This document shows positions 8,550 to 18,478 of a stretch of DNA of 53,169 nucleotides, one piece after another. The stretch spans positions 1 to 53,169 of the forward strand of contig JAHQVR010000016.1 of NCBI GenBank assembly GCA_019634245.1, given 5' to 3'. The position numbers were made by a program, and so were the translations under genes. Under the pieces are notes generated by a model. That model was not told the DNA's origin and did no database searches. It saw nothing but the letters and a program-made list of their open reading frames with translations. Position 1 is the first letter of the stretch. Every line of letters begins with the position of its first letter. This DNA comes from Gammaproteobacteria bacterium (GTDB taxonomy: Bacteria; Pseudomonadota; Gammaproteobacteria; Granulosicoccales; Granulosicoccaceae).

Positions 8550-9095
8550 ATGATTCGCCACTCCTGGAAACCGGCTGCCGGCCAAGCCTTACCCGTATTC
8601 GACGTTCAAACTCCGAACGGCGGCTCAATAACGTTGGGCACCTCGACAGGTCGATGGCATTTGTTGGTGGTCTATCGCGGAAAACACTGCGGTCGATGCA
8701 AACCTTATCTGAATCAAATAGAGAGCATGCAGGATCGCTGGAAAGCAGCCGGTTTCGACATTACCGCCATTTCGGCTGATACCGCCGAGAAGGCCAATAC
8801 CGATATCAACGAATTCGGATGGAGTTTTCCGATTGGCTGTGAGCTCGACGAAGCAACGATGCACAAACTCGGTTTGTATGTCAGCGATCCGTTGACACCC
8901 GATGAAACTGACCGTCGGTTTGCCGAGCCAGCGGTTTTTTGTCTAAGACCCGATGGTACCGTGCAGATTGCGGCGATATCTAACGGACCCTCAGCGCGAC
9001 CGGATCTGGAAGCCTTACTCGACGGTATGGTTTTTACTATCGAAAACGATAAGCCTGCCCGTGGAACCGTTAGCTCACCAAGCCCACAAACCTAA
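8550..9095 (+). CDS. Thioredoxin-fold redoxin (AhpC/TSA-like)
   Basis: A 181-residue cytoplasmic-looking protein without a signal peptide. It shows the redoxin pattern: FDVQTPNGGSITLG, then WHLLVVYRGKHCGRC (Cys47 and Cys50 as a CxxC pair), then ITAISADTAEKA and PAVFCLRPDGTVQ. The CxxC near the peroxidatic position suggests a peroxiredoxin-like or disulfide reductase activity; the substrate cannot be told. Its last 26 bases overlap the 3' end of the chpA gene on the opposite strand, so the two genes are convergent. Confidence 0.85.
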   Translation: MIRHSWKPAAGQALPVFDVQTPNGGSITLGTSTGRWHLLVVYRGKHCGRCKPYLNQIESMQDRWKAAGFDITAISADTAEKANTDINEFGWSFPIGCELDEATMHKLGLYVSDPLTPDETDRRFAEPAVFCLRPDGTVQIAAISNGPSARPDLEALLDGMVFTIENDKPARGTVSSPSPQT

Positions 9096-12000
9096 GTGCA
9101 GCCAACAGTTCTTCTTCTAGATAGGGTTTGTTGATAAATCGGGACACGCCCAGTTGTTGGGCGCGTAGATAAACATCATCGGTATCTTGTGTGCTAATCA
9201 TGATGATTGGCAGTGAGCCGGACAGACCAGCGTTGACCATACGATCGAGAACATCGAATCCGTTTAGTTTGGGCATGTCGATATCAATAATCAGAGCGGC
9301 GGGTAATTCAGTTTGTAATTCATCCCACGCTTCAGCGCCATCTTTCGCTATGCGCACGTGAAAGCCTTGCTTCTGCAACATTTGCGTCGCTGCATGACGC
9401 ATCGTAATGGAATCGTCAGCCAACAGTATTTGCGTTTGAATTGACTTAAGCGGCGTGGTGGATTTTAGAGCAATGGGTCTTTGTAGGGCTTTTTGTAAAT
9501 CCAGAATGAGCAAGTGAGTGCCATTCGCTAATACGCTGCCACCAAAATAGCATTGGAGCGAGCGCAGTTGAACCCCTAACGGCTGAGCAATGACTTCCTG
9601 ATACCCGAGTACTTCATCTACCAGCAAAGCCAAAGCAGCACCATTCACTTCAACGAGTACTGCCGCCGACATGGTAGAGCTCCCATTTTCAGAAGCTTCG
9701 TTTGACAATATCGAAACTAAACTCTCTACGCGATAGCTGCTGTCATGATGTTGAACCATCCGATCTTGAGAACTCGGGCAATCATCCAACACTCCATGAA
9801 CAAAATTTACTGGGATCGCAAAGTGGTTATCGCCCACACGCACTTGTATGACTTGATGTACCACCAATCGTTGCGGGACACGCAAGGTTACGGCTGTGCC
9901 GTTGCCAGGTTCAGAAGCGATGTGCAGTTGACCATCTAACGTTTGCATTGTGTGCTTAACAGAACTCAAACCAAGCCCGCGACCAGCCAACTGATTCGCC
10001 GATTCCAGCGTGCTAAAGCCTTCCTGACTTAACAGATGAGTGAGTTCCAAATCAACAGCAGATCCAGGCGCAGAGATTTTCTCAAGTAGCGATTCATCAA
10101 CCCCACCACCATCATCAGAGACACAGATAACCAAGTCGTTGCCATCGATGTCACAGCGCACAATGACTCTACCGACACTTTTCTTAGCCGATGCGATTCG
10201 TGTCTGTTCAGTCTCTAAACCATGTACCACCGAGTTTCGAACAAGATGCTCCAATGGAGCCAGTAGTTTTTGAAACAAGGTTTTATCAACGGTAATTTCA
10301 CCACCTTGCAGCTCGAGCACGGCGAGTTTGTTGGTATTGGCAGCCGTATCGTTCAACACCTGGTTAAGTCGCGACTCACCCTCTTTAAATTGTATTAGTT
10401 GAGTTCGAATAAGCTCTTGCTGTAATGATTTCGCTAGGCGCGAACTGGTCTTTTGGTGTAAAAAACTGTCTCTAAGATGTTCGGCCAATTGGCGTTGAGT
10501 TAAGCTTAGATCGGCTAATATCTCGTCGGCATCTGGCCCGGATAACAAACTCTGAGCGTGAGCGAGCTTTTCTAACCGCCGGTTCACATTTTCAAAATCC
10601 AGACTTAACGATCTTAATGCTGCGACTTTTTCACCGAGTTGAGTTTGCAGAACACTGACTTCCGTTGACGCGTTCAGAAGCCGCTCAAAGGTATCCGCAG
10701 ACACTTTTGATACTGGAGCTGCGAACGCCGTGGTTGATTTTCCATGTTCCCTATTAGTACTCTCAAATGCGGGCACCTCTCCGCTTGGTTCAACCGGCTT
10801 CGCGCTCGACTCCGAAGCATTTGGTCTGCCCGGGTTCTGCTGCGCAGCCGCTGCTGTGGAATCGACTGCTGAGTTCATCGAATCCGATAGCAAAGCTTCC
10901 ATGGTTTGTAAACCATCATCCAATACTCGCCGGCAAGAGACTGCATCAAGGCTTGACTGCAACGATGATTCTAATTCATGAGCCTGATCGGCCAGCAGCC
11001 CTCTTCCTACCATGCGAGCGCTGCCTTTTAAAGTGTGCAAGACACTCAATGCCATAGATTTCGCTTTATCAACCGAGTTTTTATCTTCAAACAAAATTTG
11101 ACACTGGCGAAGCTGAGAGAACAAGTCAATCGCTTCGTCCTTGAACACATTGTCTAATTCAAGGTCCCGCCTTTGCGATAGTTCGCTGGTCTTATCGTCC
11201 AACAACTGCGCAATGCGTTGTTCCACAGAATGATCAATCTGCACCAACTCATCAGGATGCTGCATGGCTCGGAGTCGCTTTTTAAGCAACACAATGGCGT
11301 CCTTAAACAGAGTTGATTGGGGACCTGTAAATGGTGTTGCATCATGCTGCCGCTGCACGGCAAAACGTTGCAAGGGCTGTACAACACTTACAATGTCTCC
11401 AGCATCCACAGTCTGAGAACACCCCGACAAGGTATGCAACGCTCTGAGCAATTCCTCTGAAGGGAGTTGCTGACCATTGGATTGCAGAGCATTGTCTACA
11501 GCACGTTCCAACGTCTCCAGATGAGTAGCGCATTCTCGGAAATAGACATCCAACAAACCAGTATCGACCGTTAACGGAGCGTCCAGATCCATCTCTGTAA
11601 ATTCATCTGCCGGAACTTCGGCCGTCAACGATTGTGTGTATTCCGGATAATTTCCGTCAATATCCAACGTGGAGTCGGCAGCCACGGCAGCCCCATAAAT
11701 CAAAGAAGCCACGTCGCCAGTATCTGCACCTACGTTATGGGCAATAGCAGTTGTCCGAAGAGTTTCAGCTAAATAAACAGTCTCTTGCTCAACTCGCGCT
11801 ATCAGTGCATCTAAACCATCAACAGAATCTGTACTGCCTTGCAGCTGATTGATAAGCTCCGGCATCGCTGCAACGGATTCATCTAGACAAGCCTGAGTAT
11901 CCTCAGAAAGCCGATAATCTGTAGGCAGGAGGGCGATAAGAGCATCGAGCAAAGATACATTGGCTTTAGCGTAACGAGTTAGATCGTTGGAATGCAGGCT

Positions 12001-14103
12001 ATCCGCAGCGAGGGATTCAAACCCCATAAACGCGTTGCGCACTTCCTGCGCGCTAACGACATCTTCCTTAACACCCAAGTCCATAACGCCAGCTGCAATG
12101 ATACTCAATAGTTCAAGAGCCTGGTCCACAGGCGACGCAGTCTCACTAGTCACCGCTGACTTATTTGTGTCCGAACTAAATGCAGTGCCCGGCGTTCCAG
12201 TTATCGATCCATCGTGACTGCCTCGACGAAACACAGAGTGCGATGATTGCAACAAACTTGCTGGGATTTGAGCCTTAGCTTTGGATTTTAGAGCTTGTGT
12301 ATCATCGAGTAGTTCCGAGGCAACTCGAGGATCACGCAATAGTTCTAAGGCTTGTTCTGCCTCAAGCAACAATTCGCTCGCCACTGGCTGAGGCTTCAAA
12401 ACGCAGTCAAGATAAAAATTGAGGGATATAAGCGCTCGAGCAGCCTGTTCTTGCTGATGCCCACTCCATTGGGCAGAGTTTTGCACCAGTTCATCAACAA
12501 ATCCCTGCAACAATGATTGCACTTCAGGCATCGGTACAATCATCAAAGCACCCGCTATTCGTTCCAGCTCTTGATCCACCAGCAACTGACGTTCACTCTG
12601 AGCAAGTCTGCCTTCAAAATAATCACCTAACTCGACCTCCACCTGTAACAAACGCCTTTGAGCCTCGTCTAACATTTGCTGCAAAGCATCTTCTGCAGAC
12701 AGTATCGACACCGATTCAGAAAGTTCTGCGGTAGAAGAACTCACCTCAGAGCCAGAGCTTAAGTTGCCTTCCATGACCATCGCTGTCGGTTGACTCGTGT
12801 GGCGTTTTTGCAGATCGTCTGCCAATGCTCGTTCAAATCGCACCACCAACTCAGCGAGTGCCAGCCGGGCTATTGGTGTGAAGACAGCAGGCGTTTTTAA
12901 AAAGGCAGTTAAGCGATGATTGATTACTGTTAGCGCGGATTGAGCTTGTGGAGCGTTTAAAAAGAACACGACCACTTCCAGTTGTGTAAACCGATCGATA
13001 ATGTTTGCCAATTCCTCTGCATCAGCGTTAAGTTCTGTATCTCCCAGCCATTGGCTGAGTTGCTCCACCTCTACCTCGATGCTGGCATGTATGGTTTTGA
13101 CTAATCGATCATTTAATGGCGTTACAACTTCAGCAGGCTCTTTTCCGTGTGACTGAATAAATCTGTACAGTTGAAATCGATCCATTAACGATTGAGCCAA
13201 CTTACCTTCATCCTCCGCAATCGCCACGTAGTACAGAAAATTTTGAACCAACGGGGTTGGTAGTAAGTCTGCCAGGCTACGAACATCGTTTGATTCAAGT
13301 TGATCCAATGTTTTAAGAAACCGCTCCAGTTGCGCAAAGAGCTTTTTTATCGCCGGGCTATTTTCAAGGCGATGTTCACTTAACGCTCGGCTAACGATGC
13401 TTGCGCTTTGAAACAAAACCCGAAATACACTCAGCGATGTCGTTGCGTTAGTACTATTTGCGAGAGACAACATCACAGTTGAAATATCCGCAAGAGTGGT
13501 CGACATTTCGCTATCTGAGCGGTACCAATTGAGCAATTGTTTTATTAATGGCAACCGAGTTTTGTGTAATTGATCCTGGAATGCCGCAAATTCAAGAACG
13601 GTGGGAGCAGGCAAGCCTTGCTCAGCACTAAAATCAATCCCTGCCGACATAATCCACGCTGCAGTGACTAATTCTTTATCACAACATGCTCGGCAGTTAT
13701 TGACTGCAGGCAATAAACTTAGCGCGTTATCGAAAGCGCCGCGCTCCAGATATTCAACATAATCACTGATAATTTCACCTGAGTTAATCAAAACGCGGAC
13801 GGCTTCATCACGATCCTGGACTGTACCTTGCTGCATACAATGCACCAGTCCTGTCACCTCATTGCATAACAGATTAGCCCCAGGCCTTCCAATAAGTTGT
13901 AGCGTACTTCGAATCCTGCCAACCTCGGACACCAACGCATGACTGTTCGTTTCTGATGATTCGTTTATCCAAGCCTGAATATCCAAGCGCAGTTTTTTAC
14001 ATTGCGCTACAAGTTCCTGTAACGCCGGTTGACTAAAATCGGGACGCCCCGGTGGACTAATTGTCCCGCTCCTTTGTCTGCTCTCCACCAGCTCTTCACT
14101 CAT
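9070..14103 (-). CDS. chpA: Pil-Chp hybrid chemosensory histidine kinase (ChpA/PilL)
   Basis: A 1677-residue CheA-type kinase of the twitching-motility system. After a long N-terminal region, two Hpt-like segments are visible with their phosphorylatable His: HTLSG (His890) and HTLKGSARM (His1023). Next come the HATPase domain (N-box HLVRNSVVHG near residue 1285; DDGGGVDE near 1326), a CheW-like domain (about 1410-1535) and a C-terminal receiver (LADDSITMRHA; phospho-acceptor Asp1607 in DIDMPKLNG; Lys in NKPY). It is shorter than P. aeruginosa ChpA, which has more Hpt domains. It overlaps the pilJ stop by ATGA. It should phosphorylate PilG and PilH in response to PilJ. Confidence 0.95.
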   Translation of the reverse strand: MSEELVESRQRSGTISPPGRPDFSQPALQELVAQCKKLRLDIQAWINESSETNSHALVSEVGRIRSTLQLIGRPGANLLCNEVTGLVHCMQQGTVQDRDEAVRVLINSGEIISDYVEYLERGAFDNALSLLPAVNNCRACCDKELVTAAWIMSAGIDFSAEQGLPAPTVLEFAAFQDQLHKTRLPLIKQLLNWYRSDSEMSTTLADISTVMLSLANSTNATTSLSVFRVLFQSASIVSRALSEHRLENSPAIKKLFAQLERFLKTLDQLESNDVRSLADLLPTPLVQNFLYYVAIAEDEGKLAQSLMDRFQLYRFIQSHGKEPAEVVTPLNDRLVKTIHASIEVEVEQLSQWLGDTELNADAEELANIIDRFTQLEVVVFFLNAPQAQSALTVINHRLTAFLKTPAVFTPIARLALAELVVRFERALADDLQKRHTSQPTAMVMEGNLSSGSEVSSSTAELSESVSILSAEDALQQMLDEAQRRLLQVEVELGDYFEGRLAQSERQLLVDQELERIAGALMIVPMPEVQSLLQGFVDELVQNSAQWSGHQQEQAARALISLNFYLDCVLKPQPVASELLLEAEQALELLRDPRVASELLDDTQALKSKAKAQIPASLLQSSHSVFRRGSHDGSITGTPGTAFSSDTNKSAVTSETASPVDQALELLSIIAAGVMDLGVKEDVVSAQEVRNAFMGFESLAADSLHSNDLTRYAKANVSLLDALIALLPTDYRLSEDTQACLDESVAAMPELINQLQGSTDSVDGLDALIARVEQETVYLAETLRTTAIAHNVGADTGDVASLIYGAAVAADSTLDIDGNYPEYTQSLTAEVPADEFTEMDLDAPLTVDTGLLDVYFRECATHLETLERAVDNALQSNGQQLPSEELLRALHTLSGCSQTVDAGDIVSVVQPLQRFAVQRQHDATPFTGPQSTLFKDAIVLLKKRLRAMQHPDELVQIDHSVEQRIAQLLDDKTSELSQRRDLELDNVFKDEAIDLFSQLRQCQILFEDKNSVDKAKSMALSVLHTLKGSARMVGRGLLADQAHELESSLQSSLDAVSCRRVLDDGLQTMEALLSDSMNSAVDSTAAAAQQNPGRPNASESSAKPVEPSGEVPAFESTNREHGKSTTAFAAPVSKVSADTFERLLNASTEVSVLQTQLGEKVAALRSLSLDFENVNRRLEKLAHAQSLLSGPDADEILADLSLTQRQLAEHLRDSFLHQKTSSRLAKSLQQELIRTQLIQFKEGESRLNQVLNDTAANTNKLAVLELQGGEITVDKTLFQKLLAPLEHLVRNSVVHGLETEQTRIASAKKSVGRVIVRCDIDGNDLVICVSDDGGGVDESLLEKISAPGSAVDLELTHLLSQEGFSTLESANQLAGRGLGLSSVKHTMQTLDGQLHIASEPGNGTAVTLRVPQRLVVHQVIQVRVGDNHFAIPVNFVHGVLDDCPSSQDRMVQHHDSSYRVESLVSILSNEASENGSSTMSAAVLVEVNGAALALLVDEVLGYQEVIAQPLGVQLRSLQCYFGGSVLANGTHLLILDLQKALQRPIALKSTTPLKSIQTQILLADDSITMRHAATQMLQKQGFHVRIAKDGAEAWDELQTELPAALIIDIDMPKLNGFDVLDRMVNAGLSGSLPIIMISTQDTDDVYLRAQQLGVSRFINKPYLEEELLAALRFVGLVS

Positions 14104-15899
14104 GAGTGAGCCTTCGATGAACGCGTATCAACCACACGGTTAGCTTCGGCTAAGTGGTCGGCTGATGTCTCCGGTAATCTAAATCCAGCAACACTACGAC
14201 GCAGCCGTATTGACAAATCGTGCAAAGCATCAATTTCAGTGGCACTTGAGTTCAATCCTTCTGCAGTATCTCTGGTGAGCTCATTAATGACTCCCATGTT
14301 GGCAGACAGCTGCTTAACCACTCCAGCTTGCTTAAGGGCTTTGCCAGCCATAGTGGTTACATGCTCATGCAAATCCTTTGAAGTCTGATCAATACTAACT
14401 AACGCATGACTGACATCAGCAACACGTGCTGTGCCAATCTGCAGTGCCTGTTGAGTGTGCCGCATACAGTCGAGTGTGTTGTTCGCATCCAACTGTATGG
14501 TGTCAACCAAATGTACAATATCGCGGGCCGCCTGACCCAACACATCGGCCAAAGTGCTCACTTCATCAGAGAGCCGAACATAGGGACCAGTGGTACCTAC
14601 ATCAGTGTTGGCAGCTGCCTGAATAGTGGTGTTAAGAGCGAGTAGATCAGTTCTTTCTGCAACAGAGCTGATGTCCCTGACACGAGCTTGAATGGTCTGT
14701 GTGCTCGACACCAACCGCTGCATGGCATCAGATGTTGCATCAGCCTGGATTTTTATTGTAGTCAGAGCATCGGAGCTCATGGCAGCGGCATGATCCGCGG
14801 CTTGTGCTTGCTCCACGGAATCTTCCGTAATGGTCGCAGCCTCTGCTGCATGAGCTGACAACTGCGCCATTGCCCCACTCATGGCATTCAAATAATTTGA
14901 CGAGCGCATTACTTCCCTGGACTGGACCGATCCAGCACTCGCCATCTTTCGTGACGCCTGTCGTGTGTTCTCGATAGCCGCGTTGATTTCATCAGCACTA
15001 GACGAGAGCTCGGAAACCAGACGTCGAAGCTCCAGCACGGAATAGTTAAACGCATCAGCCAATGCGCCAGTCATAGCCTCGCTCACGGTGGCAGTAACCG
15101 TCAAATCTCCACTGGCCAACGGCGTCATCTCATCGAGCAGCTGCAAGATCGCGAGCTGGTCGCTGTTGGTCGGATTGTCAGCGTTCTGCCCTGATGTTTG
15201 CCCCAGAAGAAATCGATTTTTCGTCGCATCGGCGCGCAAGTCATAGCGCAGGGCGAGCAGCCAGCTCAATAGGGTAGATAGTGCGCTGAGAATGGCTAAC
15301 ATCCACAACCAGCGCGTGAATCGATTCTGCGAACGATGCAGTTGATCCACCCAGCCCACCCCGTCAGCGGCAAACGCCGCAGTTTCAGCCCGGGATCCGA
15401 TTCGGTCTGAGCCCGAGGCAATGGCTCCGTGGTCCGACTCCCACACCTGACGCAAGGCGGCATATTCCTGCCGAATAGTCGCAACCATTGCTTGTGATTC
15501 GGGTGTGGTGATTTCTCCGACTCTGACGTGTTGCTCCAGTTCACTCAAGCGACTGGAAAATTGTTGCCAGAAGGTACTGCTCAACTGTGTCGGATCAGCA
15601 CTGATCTGAGCGACAAAGCTCGCCATTAATTGCGCTTTCGGGGCAAAGTTCTGGGTGCTACTGCCTTGCTCTAACCAACCTGCGAGTGTGATCGCCATTT
15701 CGCCTAGGGCTTTGAAGTCCTGCTTATAATCAGCCGCTGTAGAATTGGCTGATCTAAGTGCTGGATTAGAAACACGTAGATCAGAGCCAATACTGTGTTG
15801 TTGGACGAGTAAATACACTGACGCAAAAAACATCAGCGCACACAACGCGGGCAACCACCATATTGCACTCCGGGACAGTCGTTCCGACCATTGCTTCAT
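14100..15899 (-). CDS. pilJ: Type IV pilus methyl-accepting chemotaxis protein PilJ
   Basis: A 599-residue receptor with two membrane segments (about 11-35, AIWWLPALCALMFFASVYLL, and one near residues 195-215), a periplasmic PilJ-type region between them, and a cytoplasmic signalling domain. The ATG at 15899 is chosen because it shares a base with the pilI stop (TGATG), has GGAGA about 9 bases upstream and opens just before the first membrane segment; the frame runs 25 codons further up. The hairpin tip is odd: after LLALNTTIQAAANTD it reads VGTTGPYVRLSDEV, where most receptors have E(A/Q)GRGFAVVADEV. In the pathway PilJ senses pilus or surface cues and controls ChpA through PilI. Confidence 0.93.
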   Translation of the reverse strand: MKQWSERLSRSAIWWLPALCALMFFASVYLLVQQHSIGSDLRVSNPALRSANSTAADYKQDFKALGEMAITLAGWLEQGSSTQNFAPKAQLMASFVAQISADPTQLSSTFWQQFSSRLSELEQHVRVGEITTPESQAMVATIRQEYAALRQVWESDHGAIASGSDRIGSRAETAAFAADGVGWVDQLHRSQNRFTRWLWMLAILSALSTLLSWLLALRYDLRADATKNRFLLGQTSGQNADNPTNSDQLAILQLLDEMTPLASGDLTVTATVSEAMTGALADAFNYSVLELRRLVSELSSSADEINAAIENTRQASRKMASAGSVQSREVMRSSNYLNAMSGAMAQLSAHAAEAATITEDSVEQAQAADHAAAMSSDALTTIKIQADATSDAMQRLVSSTQTIQARVRDISSVAERTDLLALNTTIQAAANTDVGTTGPYVRLSDEVSTLADVLGQAARDIVHLVDTIQLDANNTLDCMRHTQQALQIGTARVADVSHALVSIDQTSKDLHEHVTTMAGKALKQAGVVKQLSANMGVINELTRDTAEGLNSSATEIDALHDLSIRLRRSVAGFRLPETSADHLAEANRVVDTRSSKAHS

Positions 15900-16345
15900 C
15901 AAGTGGTCTCCGCTGCTATATCGACAAACCGTCCACAATTTAATAACACCGGTAATTCCAAGACCTGGTACCAAACCGACGAATAAGAAACTGCAAATCT
16001 TGACAATCCGATAGCCTCTGGCAGTGCTTTGAACGCAAGATCAACATCATGAATTTCGGCTATCGTCTCCGTGAAGCCATCTACTTGGTCCACTCTCAAA
16101 CCGGCGATCCCCAAAGAGGGATGTACTTCCAGTACATGGCCACAAGCCTCCTTGCCGACCAGAAACTTTCCCATATCGGTGATGGGCAACAACTTACCCT
16201 TAATTACGGCTAAACCACAAAACCAATGTGCTGTGTTCGGAACTGGGCCCACCGATACCGTTTCATGAATACTCATTACTCCGCTGCTGGCGGTTGCCAG
16301 CGCAATATCCCCAATTCGAAACAGTAGGTATTTATCGGCCTTCAT
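15899..16345 (-). CDS. pilI: CheW-like adaptor PilI
   Basis: A 148-residue CheW-domain protein (YLLFRIGDIALA..., GLAVIKGKLLPITDMGKFL, GIAGLRVDQVDGF). It should couple the receptor PilJ to the kinase ChpA at the inner face of the membrane. The length fits PilI. Its ATG overlaps the pilH stop by four bases (16345-16342), and its stop shares a base with the pilJ ATG, so the operon is coupled throughout. The assignment rests on domain plus position between pilH and pilJ. Confidence 0.92.
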   Translation of the reverse strand: MKADKYLLFRIGDIALATASSGVMSIHETVSVGPVPNTAHWFCGLAVIKGKLLPITDMGKFLVGKEACGHVLEVHPSLGIAGLRVDQVDGFTETIAEIHDVDLAFKALPEAIGLSRFAVSYSSVWYQVLELPVLLNCGRFVDIAAETT

Positions 16346-16710
16346 GGGAGTGCCAGAGCGCTTTGTACGCTTTCTACTAATTCTCGACGTGAGATCGGCT
16401 TTACCAGATAGTCCACCGCGCCTTGGCGCAGTCCCCAGATACGATCTGTTTGTTGATCTTTGGTGGACAACATAATGATGGGAATATTCGTTGTCTCTGC
16501 CTGCTTGCCCAATTCCCGAGTTGCTTGAAAACCATTGATACCCGGCATGACAATGTCCATCAATATAAGGTCGGGTTGAAGCTTTGCTGCCAAGGCCATC
16601 CCTTCTTCACCATTGTTGGCCATCGACACTGTATAGCCATGCTCTCGCAGCGTGCCACTGTAAGCCTGAGCATCCGTTGGTGAATCCTCAATAATGAGCA
16701 CATCAGCCAT
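16342..16710 (-). CDS. pilH: Twitching motility response regulator PilH
   Basis: A 122-residue single-domain receiver: MADVLIIEDSPTD (acidic pocket), ILMDIVMPGINGFQ (phospho-acceptor Asp), MLSTKDQ, and VDYLVKPISRREL (conserved Lys). I chose the ATG at 16710 because homologues begin MA-VLIVDDSPT; a GTG at 16722 overlapping the pilG stop is also possible. In known systems PilH tempers or redirects signalling through the Chp kinase and influences pilus retraction. Confidence 0.93.
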   Translation of the reverse strand: MADVLIIEDSPTDAQAYSGTLREHGYTVSMANNGEEGMALAAKLQPDLILMDIVMPGINGFQATRELGKQAETTNIPIIMLSTKDQQTDRIWGLRQGAVDYLVKPISRRELVESVQSALALP

Positions 16711-16718
16711 ACCGAGTC

Positions 16719-17225
16719 TCACAAGTTCTCAGAGTCCATATCCACGGCCAGCTCATCGAGCGGCAGCACTGAGGTGGCATCAGGATCATCGAACAGTGGG
16801 GGCGCCAATGATTCAGTTCGATCGAACTGATGTTGCAGCTGCACCGCCACAGCCGTTTTTAATTCATCGCGTGTAAACGGTTTGGCAAGGTGTTCATTGG
16901 CACCCACCACTTTTCCGCGCGCTCGATCAAACAGTCCATCTTTACTGGAAAGCAACACCACCGCTATATCGCTGTAATCCGGATTATTCTTGATAAGAGC
17001 GCAAGTTTGGTAGCCATCTAAACGTGGCATCATGATGTCGATAAAAACTAATGCTGGTCGCGACTCAACCACTTTAGCCAAAGCATCGAAACCATCCTCA
17101 GCGGTCACTACATTCCAGCCCATATCTGTTAAAAATCCGCCAGCAGACTGGCGCACGGTTGAACTGTCATCCACTACCATGACGGTAATATCAGATGAGT
17201 CGGGATTCTGTTTATCTGCACTCAT
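16719..17225 (-). CDS. pilG: Twitching motility response regulator PilG
   Basis: A 168-residue receiver protein: TVMVVDDSSTVRQSAGGFL, then VFIDIMMPRLDGYQTCALIK with the phospho-acceptor Asp, LLSSKDG, and NEHLAKPFTRDEL. After the receiver it has an unusual acidic tail of ~40 residues (PPLFDDPDATSVLPLDELAVDMDSENL), longer than I expect for PilG. The ATG at 17225 is the only ATG, but there is no strong ribosome-binding site; a TTG at 17264 is the alternative. It is the first gene of the pilG-H-I-J-chpA operon and is divergent from gshB, as in pseudomonads. Confidence 0.93.
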   Translation of the reverse strand: MSADKQNPDSSDITVMVVDDSSTVRQSAGGFLTDMGWNVVTAEDGFDALAKVVESRPALVFIDIMMPRLDGYQTCALIKNNPDYSDIAVVLLSSKDGLFDRARGKVVGANEHLAKPFTRDELKTAVAVQLQHQFDRTESLAPPLFDDPDATSVLPLDELAVDMDSENL

Positions 17226-17410
17226 GGGTGAGTGTCCAACGCTGGCTGCCGAGGATGGTCGCAAAGGTTATCTGAAGCACCGCTGGGCTGCAATTGCGAC
17301 CGGGTGTTTGGAAGTGGAGACACAAGTATTTGCATGTGTTCAAAAATAACCCAATCTATCCGGCTTTGGGACATGAGATACTGCGTTCATTCCAACCATA
17401 ACGATCCACT

Positions 17411-18406
17411 ATGAGCATTAAGATCGGCGTGATAATGGACCCTATAGAATCCATTTCACCTTACAAAGACACCACACTTTCTATGCTTTTGGCTGCGCAA
17501 GCCCGTGGCTGGCAAGTCTCTGAACTTCTGCAGCACGATTTGTATCTTCAACAGGGAAAGCCGTTTGCTCGCTGCAGACAGGTTCAGGTGATGGACAACA
17601 ACGATCACTGGTTCGAGGCCGATTCCGCAGTGGAGCGACCTTTGAAAGACTTCGACATCCTTCTGATGCGCAAAGATCCACCGTTTAACATGGATTTTAT
17701 CTACACCACATACATTCTGGAACGGGCTGCAGAGGAAGGTGTATTGGTCAGCAATCGACCAAGTTCATTGCGGGATGTCAACGAAAAATTATTCACTAGC
17801 TGGTTTGCGAATTTTTGCCCAATCACTTTGGTCACTGCCAGCTCAGCTCGGTTGCGGCAATTCATTACAGAGCACAAAGACGCGATAATAAAACCTCTCG
17901 ATGGCATGGGTGGAGAAGGAATTTATAGACTCACAGAGTCTGATCCGAACCTCAGTGTCATTTTGGAGAGTGTAACGGCTGGAGATCGGCGCCAGATTAT
18001 GGCGCAGCGTTATGTCCCTGAAATCACACAAGGTGACAAACGCATTTTGGTGGTCAATGGCAAACCAGTGCCCTACGCACTGGCTCGCGTGCCCCTTCAG
18101 GGTGAAACTAGAGGCAATCTGGCGGCCGGTGGTCGAGGTGTACCCAAGCCATTGAGCGACCGTGATCGGGAGATTGCCGAAACCATCGCGCCGCATCTAG
18201 TGGAACGAGGATTGCTGTTTGTGGGGTTAGATGTTATCGGTGACTATCTCACCGAAATTAATGTCACCAGTCCCACCTGCGCCCGCGAACTCGACGCTCA
18301 TATGCACGCGCAACCGGGTGCACCGAGTCCAATCGATGGGTATCGCAGGGGAATTGCCGATGATTATCTGGACGCACTGGAAAACCTGCAGTTGGGCCCT
18401 GGGTGA
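17411..18406 (+). CDS. gshB: Glutathione synthetase
   Basis: A 331-residue ATP-grasp enzyme joining gamma-glutamylcysteine and glycine. It starts MSIKIGVIMDPIESISPYKD, nearly the family consensus. Further typical segments are LLMRKDPPFNMDFIY, IIKPLDGMGGEGIYRL (ATP-binding loop), GDKRILVVNGKPV, GNLAAGGRG and FVGLDVIGDYLTEINVTSPT. The length is about 10-15 residues over E. coli GshB. It opens the plus-strand cluster leading to the pyrimidine genes and is divergent from pilG. Confidence 0.97.
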   Translation: MSIKIGVIMDPIESISPYKDTTLSMLLAAQARGWQVSELLQHDLYLQQGKPFARCRQVQVMDNNDHWFEADSAVERPLKDFDILLMRKDPPFNMDFIYTTYILERAAEEGVLVSNRPSSLRDVNEKLFTSWFANFCPITLVTASSARLRQFITEHKDAIIKPLDGMGGEGIYRLTESDPNLSVILESVTAGDRRQIMAQRYVPEITQGDKRILVVNGKPVPYALARVPLQGETRGNLAAGGRGVPKPLSDRDREIAETIAPHLVERGLLFVGLDVIGDYLTEINVTSPTCARELDAHMHAQPGAPSPIDGYRRGIADDYLDALENLQLGPG

Positions 18407-18478
18407 CCTAAACTCTCAACCTAGGTTGCATCAACCCAGTACAACCCTACGCCCAGTCGGCTGATCCACTCGCCATTC

